Source: Prevotella sp. AGR2160
GTDB lineage: Bacteria > Bacteroidota > Bacteroidia > Bacteroidales > Bacteroidaceae
NCBI RefSeq assembly: GCF_000424185.1
Contig: NZ_AUJK01000008.1
Coordinates: 62,001 to 126,000 of the forward strand
Reading direction: 5' to 3'
DNA length: 64,000 bases
Shown: positions 7,173 through 14,665 of the stretch, piece by piece
Position numbering within the stretch: the stretch's first letter is position 1
How the letters are laid out: every line of letters starts with the position of its first letter
The notes under the pieces: model-generated
Told to the model about the DNA's origin: nothing
The model's input: the letters and a program-made list of their open reading frames with translations, nothing else
Databases searched by the model: none
Position numbers and translations under genes: made by a program

Positions 7173-9323
7173 TTATTCCCTTCCTTGCGCTTGCAAAGCG
7201 CAAGCACCTGACGGCAGGCCATCACAAGCGCAAGCACCTGACGGCAGGCCATCACAAGCGCAAGCACCTGACGGCAGGCCCAATGTGTAGGCGTCATGGA
7301 GGGCCTGCTGGCTGCGGAAGGGAGGTTCACCGTTCTGGGGGCCGGGGATCTCGTTGGTACCGAGGCCATCAACGATACGGCCGTTGGTGTTGTCCTTCAT
7401 GCCATACTCTACCGTACGCAGGAGGTCGGCTCTCAGGTCGGGGTCGTAGACGGGGGTGTAGACCTCAATACGGCTCAGGAGGTTGCGCGGCATCCAGTCG
7501 GCGGACCCGAGGTAGTATTTGTTCTTTCCGCCATTACAGAAAATGAGGATACGACTGTGCTCGAGATAGCGGTCGATGATTCCCACGCAACGGATATTGT
7601 CGCTCACGCCGGGGATGCCGGGCACGAGACTGCAGTTGCCACGGATACAGATATCGATCTTCACGCCGGCGGCAGAGGCCTCATAGAGTTTCTCCACGAC
7701 ATCCTTATCGGTGATATGGTTGATCTTCATCTTCAGCCAGGCCTCCTTGCCGTCCCGGGCGTTCTTGATCTCCGTGTCGAGCATGCGGAGGATACGATTC
7801 TTCATGGCGTTCGGGGAGACGAGGAGCTCGAGGAACCGGGGATGGAGGAACGGACGGTCGATGAACTCGAAGACCTTCTCCACCTCGTTGACGATGCGCG
7901 GCCGGGCCGTCATCATAAAGTAGTCGGTATAGTGCTTGGCATTGCCCTCATGGAAGTTTCCCGTACCGACGACGGCGATATTGCCTTTCTTCGACTCGAT
8001 ATAGAGCAGTTTGGAGTGGATCTTCAACCCCTCGACACCGAAGATGACATTGACGCCCTCGTCCTGCATGCGTTTCGACCACTTGATATTACTCTCCTCA
8101 TCGAAACGGGCGAGGAGCTCAACGACAGCCGTCACCTTCTTGCCGTTGCGGGCGGCGGTGATGAGGGCCTTGACGACCTTCGAGTCCTTGGCGAGGCGGT
8201 AGAGCGTGGTTTTGATGGCTTTCACCTCGGGCTTGATGGCAGCCTCCTGGAGGACGCGGATATAGCCGTCGAAAGAGTGGTAGGGGACATGGATGAAGCG
8301 GTCCTTCTCCCGGATGGCGTCGAGGAGGGAGTCCTCGGAGAGGAACTCGGGCTTCATGACGGGCGTCCACTTGTCATATTTCAACTCCTTATGTCCGCAG
8401 TCGGGGAAGGACATGAGGTCCTTATGGTTCTGATAACGTCCACCGGCGAGGGACGTGTCGAGCTCATCGATATCGAGGCGCTCGAGGATGCGTTTCTGGA
8501 TATCCCGCGGCATCTCCCGGTCGTAGATGACGCGCACGGCATCACCGCGCTTACGACTGTCGACACCGGCCTTGATCTTCTCCAGCGTGCCGTAGTCCTG
8601 GTCGTTGTCGATCTCCATCTCCGCGTCCTTCGTGAACTTGAAGGAGTAGGCGCGGTAGGTGGCGGGCTTCAGACCGAGGAAGATGAAGGGCATACAGTAG
8701 CGTACGACATCATCGAGATACATGATATTCTCGAAGCCGTCACTCGAGGGCACACGGACCCAACGGCCCACCTGGCGGTCGGGGACTTTGACGATGGCAT
8801 ATTTCGTCTTCTGTTTCGCGTCATTCTCCTGGCGCTCGACGACGAGGTAGATGCGGTTGTCCTCGAGGGTGGCGATATTGTCGATCTGATGGAGCCAGAT
8901 GGGGTTACAGTTGCCGTTGAGGCGGTCGTAATAGAAATCGCGGAGGAAGGCCTTCTGCTCCTCGTTGAGCTGTTGCTCGTTGATGAGTCGGATGCCATGC
9001 TGCTGGAGTTCGGCGAAGACATGATCGACGGCCTCGGCATATTCCACGCCATAGCGCTCATTGAGTTTGTTGATGGTCTGGAGGCTCTTCTTCACGCTGT
9101 GGTGGGTGGCTTTGTCGAGGGTAGGCTCGTCGAGATAGCGGCTCATCGCGGCGACACGGACGCGGAAGAACTCGTCGAGGTTGTTACTATAGATACCGAG
9201 GTAGCCGAGTCGTTCGAGCAGAGGCTCGTCTTCTTTCTCGGCCTCCTGGAGGATGCGGTAGTTGAAATACATCCAACTGACATCGCGCTCCACATAATAT
9301 TTCTTGAAATTCTTGATAGGCAT
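7173..9323 (-). CDS. ppk: Polyphosphate kinase 1 with a repeat-encoded C-terminal tail
   Basis: PPK1 makes polyphosphate from ATP. Residues 1-682 are a normal PPK1. The catalytic histidine is H436 (LKIHSKLL) and the second active-site histidine H589 (YLEHSRI), corresponding to H435 and H592 of E. coli; NFHEGNAKHYTD lies between them. Start chosen at 9323 (MPIKNFKKYYVERDV), because upstream in-frame codons to 9401 lie in a hairpin repeat. Residues 683-716 are encoded by three in-frame copies of the dispersed repeat (LPSGACACDG twice, then LPSGACALQAQGRE), so the native end was replaced or extended by repeat insertion. It lies between the LRR gene and ppx. Confidence 0.95.
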   Translation of the reverse strand: MPIKNFKKYYVERDVSWMYFNYRILQEAEKEDEPLLERLGYLGIYSNNLDEFFRVRVAAMSRYLDEPTLDKATHHSVKKSLQTINKLNERYGVEYAEAVDHVFAELQQHGIRLINEQQLNEEQKAFLRDFYYDRLNGNCNPIWLHQIDNIATLEDNRIYLVVERQENDAKQKTKYAIVKVPDRQVGRWVRVPSSDGFENIMYLDDVVRYCMPFIFLGLKPATYRAYSFKFTKDAEMEIDNDQDYGTLEKIKAGVDSRKRGDAVRVIYDREMPRDIQKRILERLDIDELDTSLAGGRYQNHKDLMSFPDCGHKELKYDKWTPVMKPEFLSEDSLLDAIREKDRFIHVPYHSFDGYIRVLQEAAIKPEVKAIKTTLYRLAKDSKVVKALITAARNGKKVTAVVELLARFDEESNIKWSKRMQDEGVNVIFGVEGLKIHSKLLYIESKKGNIAVVGTGNFHEGNAKHYTDYFMMTARPRIVNEVEKVFEFIDRPFLHPRFLELLVSPNAMKNRILRMLDTEIKNARDGKEAWLKMKINHITDKDVVEKLYEASAAGVKIDICIRGNCSLVPGIPGVSDNIRCVGIIDRYLEHSRILIFCNGGKNKYYLGSADWMPRNLLSRIEVYTPVYDPDLRADLLRTVEYGMKDNTNGRIVDGLGTNEIPGPQNGEPPFRSQQALHDAYTLGLPSGACACDGLPSGACACDGLPSGACALQAQGRE
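7184..7280 (-). repeat. 37-bp hairpin repeat, copies B1-B3, in tandem inside the ppk 3' end
   Basis: One full hairpin copy (7184-7220), then two further partial copies with an exact 30-bp period (7201-7230, 7231-7260, 7261-7280). The 30-bp period preserves the ppk reading frame, which reads through all copies and stops at 7173-7175. Confidence 0.9.
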
Positions 9324-9347
9324 AGGGATGGGGATTTTTTGCGCTTC

Positions 9348-9384
9348 CTTGCGCTTGCAAAGCGCAAGCACTTGACGGCAGGCC
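9348..9384 (-). repeat. 37-bp hairpin repeat, copy C
   Basis: Stem CTTGCGCTT/AAGCGCAAG then CACTTGACGGCAGGCC. It occupies the 89-nt gap between the LRR gene and ppk, about 25 nt upstream of the ppk start, so ppk has this element at both ends. Confidence 0.9.
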
Positions 9385-9412
9385 CGGCTTGGCGGCGGCA
9401 ACGGGGAGTGGA

Positions 9413-10129
9413 TTATTTGTTCTTCTTGTTCTTCTTTGCTTTGGGGGCCTTGTCCTCAGCCTTGGGAGCCTTATCCTCGGCTTTTTCTACGGCCTGAGGC
9501 TTTTCACTCCCCTCGCCCTTCGGAGAGGGGTTGGGGGTGAGGCTGTTCGGAGAGGGGTTGGATGTGAGGCTTTCTAAGATCAGATACTCATCCTCACTGC
9601 CATCATATTTCAGTGCTTTCTGGAACGCCTTGACACTGCCCTTGGGGACGACGAGCTTGCGGAGGTTGTCGCTGTCGGAGAAGGTGTGGCGGTTGAGATG
9701 GGCGGGGGTACCCTCGAAAGTCACCTGCTTCAGGGCGTCACACTCGGCGAAGGCATAGCCATCGATATTCTTCACACCGGCGGGGATGAAGACATTGTCG
9801 AGGCGGTCACAGTCGTAGAAGGCATCCTTCTCGATAGACGTCACCGTGTTGGGGATGATGACGTTCTTGAGTTTTTTCTTACTTCGGAAAGCCATCTCAC
9901 CGATCACCTCGACACCCTCTGGAATGGAGAAGCTGTCCTTCTGCGAGAGGCAGTAGATGATACACTGTCTGTCTACGGTATAGACGGCCTCGCCGTCAAA
10001 CTCGAAACTGTCACTGTCAATCTTCTGCAGGGCGAGGTTGAGCACGAGAGCTTCAAACTTGCCACCATGTTTGGTGTCGTTCTTGAGTGCGTTGATAATT
10101 GCTTTCTTACTTTCTTTCATACTAGACAT
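9413..10129 (-). CDS. Cytoplasmic leucine-rich-repeat (BspA-type) protein with Lys-rich tail
   Basis: 238 residues without a signal peptide. Residues about 60-170 hold BspA/LRR_5-type repeats (VEVIGEMAFRSKKKLKNVIIP, then VTSIEKDAFYDCDRLDNVFIP and similar). Residues about 190-207 contain NSLTPNPSPKGEG, the translation of a well-known dispersed intergenic repeat, inserted in frame. The last 30 residues contain 11 lysines among Glu, Asp, Ala and Pro (KAPKAEDKAPKAKKNKKNK). It is the first gene behind a Pho-box-like promoter and is followed by ppk and ppx. Function unknown; its company suggests a link to polyphosphate. Met4 (10120) is an alternative start. Confidence 0.8.
   Translation of the reverse strand: MSSMKESKKAIINALKNDTKHGGKFEALVLNLALQKIDSDSFEFDGEAVYTVDRQCIIYCLSQKDSFSIPEGVEVIGEMAFRSKKKLKNVIIPNTVTSIEKDAFYDCDRLDNVFIPAGVKNIDGYAFAECDALKQVTFEGTPAHLNRHTFSDSDNLRKLVVPKGSVKAFQKALKYDGSEDEYLILESLTSNPSPNSLTPNPSPKGEGSEKPQAVEKAEDKAPKAEDKAPKAKKNKKNK
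9504..9570 (-). repeat. LTPNPSPKGEG-type repeat inside the LRR gene
   Basis: CCCTCGCCCTTCGGAGAGGG palindrome plus GTTGGGGGTGAGGCT and a second partial copy (GTTCGGAGAGGGGTTGGATG), read in frame by the LRR gene. Related GGAGGGG hairpins lie at 30731-30768 and 50118-50148. Confidence 0.75.
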
Positions 10130-10163
10130 TGTAATAACATAAACACGTTTGTAATACTGGTTG

Positions 10164-10214
10164 CAAAGATAGTGCAGTCATATTACAAACGTGTTACGAC
10201 GGTGTTACAATTCC
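10164..10214 (-). promoter_or_regulatory. Pho-box-like promoter of the LRR-ppk-ppx genes
   Basis: Three 11-bp direct repeats in plus-strand writing: ATTACAAACGT (10182-10192), GTTACGACGGT (10193-10203), GTTACAATTCC (10204-10214). A 10-nt gap separates them from the -7 element TATCTTTG on the minus strand (10164-10171). No -33 TTTG is present; the repeats sit in its place, as expected for an activator-dependent promoter. A 13-bp exact inverted copy of ACACGTTTGTAAT (10143-10155, against 10182-10194) also spans the promoter. Confidence 0.75.
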
Positions 10215-10229
10215 TTTTTATTGCGGCTC

Positions 10230-10308
10230 CTTGCGCTTGCAAAGCGCAAGCACCTGACGGCAGGCCCCCACCCGATGCTTGCAAAGCATCGGCACTTGAC
10301 GGCAGGCC
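10230..10308 (+). repeat. 37-bp hairpin repeat, copies D1 and D2, with stem covariation
   Basis: D1 (10230-10266) has the usual CTTGCGCTT/AAGCGCAAG stem. D2 (10272-10308) reads CCGATGCTT/AAAGCATCGG, then GCACTTGACGGCAGGCC. Outer stem bases differ from D1 but still pair, while the loop and 3' tail are conserved. They lie between the Pho-box promoter and the lipoprotein gene. Confidence 0.9.
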
Positions 10309-10326
10309 GTACAAGACGGGAGGCGT

Positions 10327-11883
10327 TTAGTAGTTCGTGTTCTCCGGGTCGAAGTTCGTCCAGCCCTGAGCCCAGGTATCACCCTTGGCGAAGGCGCCGA
10401 TGTAGTTGACCTGCTTGAAGAAGCTGTTACCCTTCAGATCGGTGAAGTCAGGAGCGTAGGAGAAGAGGGTGCTGGCATCACCGGGAACATACGTAGCCTG
10501 AGAGATCTTGAAGGCCGTCCAGTCGGCGAGGACCTTGTTGTTATTGGCGACCTGCTCGAAGAAGGTGCTGGAGAAGGACTTCTTCGTGTCGTCCGTTGTC
10601 TTCGTGGCGTAGTCGTAGAGGGCATCCTTGTAGACCTTGTTGAAGTCAGTACCCGTAGCGTCCATACCAGCGAAGACGATGTTGTGGAGCTTCATCAGAC
10701 CGTCGGTGGCCGCTTTCTGCGTACCTGTGCCCGTAGCCTTACCCGGTTTCTCAGCGTCGAGGATCAGTCCGATCGGCCAGCCGATGGCGACGGTGTTGTA
10801 GACATTCAGGCGGGAGTTACGACGGATGTGCATGGCAGCCTGGAAGAGCCCCATGGAAGAGCCGTTGTTCGGGTTCATGCCACCGCCGTTGATGTAAGCG
10901 GAGGTATTCTGGAAGTTGCTGTCGAAAGTCTTCGGGCCGAGGAAGGTGATGTTGCTGAAGGTAGCGGTGGTGTAAGGATCCTGTGCAGCACCGTCAGCAT
11001 CGTTGTCGCTCTCGAAACCGTTGCTCTGGCTGCCATCAGCGATACGGGAATCACGGACAGAGAGACCGAACTGTACGTTTCCGGAGAAGCCGTTGTCGGT
11101 ATCGAAGTCATCATCCCAGCCCTTGTAGGCGATGAGGTACTTACAGTTGACGTCGCCGCCGAACCACTCGTAGGAGTCATCATTGGAGTAGGACACCTGG
11201 ATATGATCGATCGTCGTACCGCTACCCACGGAGCCGAAGGTCAGACCGTTGATCTCCTTATCCTTCTCGAAAGGATATCCGGCGAACTCGATACGGACAT
11301 ACTCCAGGGCGCCGGAGTTGTCAGCGTTGTCGGAGCCACCATGTTTCGTACGGGGACCACCCTCGATCTGCATCTGTCCATGATTGTTCTTGGCATTACC
11401 GCAGAGGATGATACCACCCCAGTCACCGGGCTTACGGTTACCCTTGGCCTCCTCAGAGGTGAAGACGATCGGTTCGGAAGCGGTACCCTGGGCAAAGAGC
11501 TGTCCACCCGGCTCAGCGATGAGGGAAGCCTTGGTCTGCTTGTCACCCTTGATGATCGTTCCCGGTTCGATGGTCAGTTTGGCACCCTTGGCGATATACA
11601 CCCAACCTTTGAGGAGGTAGACGCCCTTCTTCAGTGTCTGGTTGCCGGTGAAGACGAAGCCCTGGTCGCCATTACCGATGACCTTACCGTTGGCGTCGGC
11701 TTTGCCGTCCTCGTCAAAGAGGATATGATCGCAGGAGACGAGGCCGCCGTCCTTGCCATAGGTATAGGACGTGGTAGCGCTGCTGCTGCCGTTGTCATCA
11801 TTGTCATCACTGCTACAGGCCGTCAGCATGGCTGTGGCGGCGAGGATGCCGAGGCATCCGTACAAAACTCTCATTTTTTTCAT
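10327..11883 (-). CDS. Beta-helix-like outer-membrane lipoprotein, partner of the TonB receptor
   Basis: 518 residues with a lipoprotein signal (MKKMRVLYGCLGILAATAML, lipobox LTAC) followed by an acidic SSDDNDDN stretch, typical of Bacteroidetes surface-exposed lipoproteins. The body has Gly/Asn-rich short strand repeats suggesting a right-handed beta-helix (LTIEPGTIIKG, GDWGGIILCG, GTTIDHIQVSYSNDDSYEWF) and Asp-rich loops (GWDDDFDTDNGF, SDNDADG) that could bind Ca2+ or a ligand. It is not SusD-like. It lies 46 nt downstream of the TonB receptor and is probably cotranscribed from the Pho-box-like promoter at 14521-14571. Inferred role: surface capture of a phosphorus compound for the receptor. 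Family named only by eye. Confidence 0.65.
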   Translation of the reverse strand: MKKMRVLYGCLGILAATAMLTACSSDDNDDNGSSSATTSYTYGKDGGLVSCDHILFDEDGKADANGKVIGNGDQGFVFTGNQTLKKGVYLLKGWVYIAKGAKLTIEPGTIIKGDKQTKASLIAEPGGQLFAQGTASEPIVFTSEEAKGNRKPGDWGGIILCGNAKNNHGQMQIEGGPRTKHGGSDNADNSGALEYVRIEFAGYPFEKDKEINGLTFGSVGSGTTIDHIQVSYSNDDSYEWFGGDVNCKYLIAYKGWDDDFDTDNGFSGNVQFGLSVRDSRIADGSQSNGFESDNDADGAAQDPYTTATFSNITFLGPKTFDSNFQNTSAYINGGGMNPNNGSSMGLFQAAMHIRRNSRLNVYNTVAIGWPIGLILDAEKPGKATGTGTQKAATDGLMKLHNIVFAGMDATGTDFNKVYKDALYDYATKTTDDTKKSFSSTFFEQVANNNKVLADWTAFKISQATYVPGDASTLFSYAPDFTDLKGNSFFKQVNYIGAFAKGDTWAQGWTNFDPENTNY

Positions 11884-11929
11884 TTTGCTTTCCTTATTTG
11901 AGGTTATAAAATTGAATTTTATTTATTCA

Positions 11930-14485
11930 TCACAGTTTCAACGTCAGCATGAGGCCGATGTTGCGTCCGGGCTTATACTGGCGGACGATCTCCTGGACCT
12001 CACCACCGTTGCTGTCCTTGGCAAACTGCTTATAGCAGACATTCTGGTTGAGGAGATCGCGGACATAGAACTTCAGCTCCCAGTGCTCACCGAAACTCTT
12101 CGTGGCCGTGAAGTCGAAGGCATCCCGTGGCATCTCATAGCTGTTGGGCACATGTGCGGCCTCCTCACTACCAGATGCACCCAAGGTACGTCCGACACCG
12201 ATGATGCGCTTGCCGATGCGGTTATAGAGGAGTGCGATGTTCAGATAGAGCTTCGGGTTGCGGTAGAACAGGCCCGTATTGATGAGGTAGGGGCTCTGTC
12301 CCTGCATCGGACGGCTCTCCTCCAGCGAACCGGCGGGGAAGGTGACACGGCTGTGGATCAGGGCGCCGTTGAAGCTCCAGGAGAAGTTGCGCAGTCCGAT
12401 GAAGTCGAGCTGTTTCCGGATGTCGAGCTCAAGACCGAAGTTGTTGGCGGCCTTCGCGTTCTTGTTACTGTAGATGAGGTCGGTACCGCCGGCAACGGTA
12501 TAGGTCCACTCGATGGGGTTCTGGAAATGCTTATAGAAAGCAGCCAGGGAGATCACCTCCCCGCGATGGGGATACCACTCATAGCGCAGGTCGATGTTGT
12601 TGACGTAACAGTTCTTCAAGTCAACATTACCGATGACGTCACTCGCCAGGTCGAAATCGTAGTAGACCGATGAGGAGAGCTCACGGAACTCCGGGCGGTT
12701 GACGCTGCGGCCATAAGAGAGGCGCAACTGGTTCCGGTCGTCGAAGCGGTAGGTCATGTTCAGCGAGGGGAAGAAGTCGCCGTGACGGTAATAGTTGCTC
12801 ATGTGGCTCTCCTCATAACTGCGCGTGTTGGAGATGAGCTCCGTCTGATTGAATTCGAAACGGACACCGGCGTGGATATCCAACTTGCCAAAGGGGAGGG
12901 CCGCCGAGAGATAGCCAGCGCCCAGGGTGTTGTGTCCGTTATAGTTGTTCTGCCAGTTGACCTGCTCCTGGAGGAAGAGCTTGTCAGCGCCGAAATAGCT
13001 GTTGTCGCTGAGGAGCTGCTGCAGGTCCATCTGCCGGAAGTCCGAAGGCAGGGTGTTGTTGTAGGTATCCCAGAGGTAGTAGAAGTCGCGTGTCTTATAC
13101 TTACGCGTACGGTACTCGCCGTAGGCACCCACCTTCAACTTCGGTTGCCAGGAGCCGAAGGAGAACTTGTGCTCGTCGTTGACCTGGGCTGAGAAAATAT
13201 GTTCATCCAGGGATGTCCACTCACGCGAGATGTCATTGCCGTTGAGCAAGGCATAGTCGTTGGTCTCGACATCCATGTACTGGGTGTATCTTTTACGGTC
13301 AGGCATACGGCGATTGGCATACGCATAGCCGACACTCCAATCGAGGGCATCGCCACTGAAGGTATGGGTACCGGTGATCTGACCGTTATAGGTCACTCGG
13401 CTGCGTTTGTAATATTCTGCCGAGTGAAGGGGATCGGACTGGGCATCGAAGCCGTCACGCCAGGTATAGCGGAGGTTGCCAATCCGGTTGAAAATGTTTT
13501 TCAATTGGTACTTGTGTTTTCCATTCTTACTTAAAAGGGTCACGTTGAACATCGCACCGAGGCGGTTGTTCAAATTATATTGATCATCAACGGAATGACG
13601 GAGATAATTGGCATTGTTATTCTCTACATCGTAGACACCGAAGAGGTTGTTGAGCATGCCCGTATAACGGCGGTACTCCCGCGAGTAGTTAACGGATGCG
13701 ATCATACCGAGTTTACGACCGGCGAGATCCCAGCGGTGGGACCAGTCGGCGCCGAGGCGCAGATCACCGAAGGGCTTGACGGACTTCGTCGTCCAGTCGT
13801 TCGTCACATTGCCAAGGTTCACATCCTGGCGCGTGGGATAACTGTCGAAGGTGCCGTGAGGCAGTAACATGCTCCGGAAGGCGGACTGGCTGTTCCAGTT
13901 TCCACCTACGGAGATGTTAAGAGAATTCGATGTTGGGATTTCCTTGGTATTAATTAAGATGAAGCCTCCGGTATAGTCTGCAGGATATTCTGCCGACGGT
14001 GTTTTCACAATCATCAGGTTATCGAGCTGAGAACTCGGAATCAAGTCAAAGGAGAAGGCACGGGAGTCGGCTTCACTACTCGGAACGGCTCCTCCATTGA
14101 TCCATACATTATTATAACGTTGCGAGAGACCACGAACCATGACGAATTTGTCATCGATGAGACTCACGCCGGGAACACGACGGATGACCTCACCGGCATT
14201 GGAGTCCTGCGTACGCTTGATCTCCTGGGAGGAGACGGTACTCATGACGACATCACTCTTCCGGGCGATATTCAACAGTGCCGCGTCAGTATTCTTGCGA
14301 ACGACGGCGGTGACGGTGACCTCACCGAGGTTCTGATTTCTCCAGATACTGTCGACGACATTCGCCGAATCTGCCGGTACGGCCTTCACCATCGGAAGGC
14401 GGTTAGGCAGTGGAGCCGCACACATCCAGGCTCCTGTTGTCAGCAGCAACATCATCGTTGCCACTCCCCTTTTACAATCTTTCAT
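11930..14485 (-). CDS. TonB-dependent outer-membrane receptor of the phosphate region
   Basis: 851 residues. N-terminal signal region (about 1-24), then a plug domain (LGEVTVTA near 54, IRRVPGVSLIDDKFVMVRGL, and TGGFILINTKE as the end of the plug), then a long barrel. The C-terminus ends NIGLMLTLKL without a classical terminal Phe. It lacks the N-terminal carboxypeptidase-like domain of SusC proteins, and no SusD follows; the partner is the beta-helix lipoprotein. It starts 35 nt from a -7 element that carries Pho-box-like repeats, so regulation by the nearby PhoB is likely. Substrate unknown; phosphate or organophosphate is inferred from context. Confidence 0.85.
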   Translation of the reverse strand: MKDCKRGVATMMLLLTTGAWMCAAPLPNRLPMVKAVPADSANVVDSIWRNQNLGEVTVTAVVRKNTDAALLNIARKSDVVMSTVSSQEIKRTQDSNAGEVIRRVPGVSLIDDKFVMVRGLSQRYNNVWINGGAVPSSEADSRAFSFDLIPSSQLDNLMIVKTPSAEYPADYTGGFILINTKEIPTSNSLNISVGGNWNSQSAFRSMLLPHGTFDSYPTRQDVNLGNVTNDWTTKSVKPFGDLRLGADWSHRWDLAGRKLGMIASVNYSREYRRYTGMLNNLFGVYDVENNNANYLRHSVDDQYNLNNRLGAMFNVTLLSKNGKHKYQLKNIFNRIGNLRYTWRDGFDAQSDPLHSAEYYKRSRVTYNGQITGTHTFSGDALDWSVGYAYANRRMPDRKRYTQYMDVETNDYALLNGNDISREWTSLDEHIFSAQVNDEHKFSFGSWQPKLKVGAYGEYRTRKYKTRDFYYLWDTYNNTLPSDFRQMDLQQLLSDNSYFGADKLFLQEQVNWQNNYNGHNTLGAGYLSAALPFGKLDIHAGVRFEFNQTELISNTRSYEESHMSNYYRHGDFFPSLNMTYRFDDRNQLRLSYGRSVNRPEFRELSSSVYYDFDLASDVIGNVDLKNCYVNNIDLRYEWYPHRGEVISLAAFYKHFQNPIEWTYTVAGGTDLIYSNKNAKAANNFGLELDIRKQLDFIGLRNFSWSFNGALIHSRVTFPAGSLEESRPMQGQSPYLINTGLFYRNPKLYLNIALLYNRIGKRIIGVGRTLGASGSEEAAHVPNSYEMPRDAFDFTATKSFGEHWELKFYVRDLLNQNVCYKQFAKDSNGGEVQEIVRQYKPGRNIGLMLTLKL

Positions 14486-14520
14486 CTTGTACTTTTCTTT
14501 GCTTTTTTTATTTCACATTG

Positions 14521-14571
14521 CAAAGATAGTCACGAGATATTACAGAAGTGTAAAGGGGAGGTTACGATTGT
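14521..14571 (-). promoter_or_regulatory. Pho-box-like promoter of the TonB receptor-lipoprotein pair
   Basis: Direct repeats ATTACAGAAGT (14539-14549), GTAAAGGGGAG (14550-14560) and GTTACGATTGT (14561-14571), 11-bp period. A 10-nt gap separates them from the -7 element TATCTTTG (minus strand, 14521-14528). Spacing is identical to the promoter at 10164-10214. Confidence 0.75.
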
Positions 14572-14580
14572 GTGAAAGCC

Positions 14581-14608
14581 GTAGGGACATGATTTATCAT
14601 GATCCGCC
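14581..14608 (+). repeat. GTAGGGACATGAT palindrome repeat, copy 1
   Basis: GTAGGG, then ACATGATTTATCATGA, then TCCGC. Related copies at 36771-36798, 45514-45540, 50088-50114 (reversed), 40524-40550 (reversed) and 43473-43508 (decayed). Confidence 0.8.
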
Positions 14609-14620
14609 ATTTTGCCAAAT

Positions 14621-14650
14621 GCAGGGGCCGTCCCTTGTGGCGGCCCTGCA
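14621..14650 (+). repeat. Single copy of the GCAGGGGCCG hairpin element
   Basis: Same 24+ bases as the arms at 1573-1674, here self-complementary at its ends (GCAGGGGCCG with CGGCCCTGC). It is followed by TGCAAGAGGATC, which resembles the sequence flanking the pair at 1671-1683. Confidence 0.8.
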
Positions 14651-14665
14651 AGAGGATCGGATGCC

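Noticed and set aside
7201-7280. Tandem 30-bp repeats as a CRISPR array
   Set aside because: There are no variable spacers; units are contiguous, in frame with ppk and belong to a dispersed hairpin family.
7296-9497. Long plus-strand open frame opposite ppk (733 codons)
   Set aside because: It is the complement of a well-supported PPK1 and its translation has no family features. Similar antisense frames at 37111-40365, 27674-29161, 14612-15754, 4599-5576 and 10684-11901 were dropped for the same reason.
11930-14485. SusC/SusD polysaccharide utilisation pair
   Set aside because: The receptor lacks the SusC N-terminal domain, the lipoprotein partner is not SusD-like, and no glycoside hydrolases are nearby.
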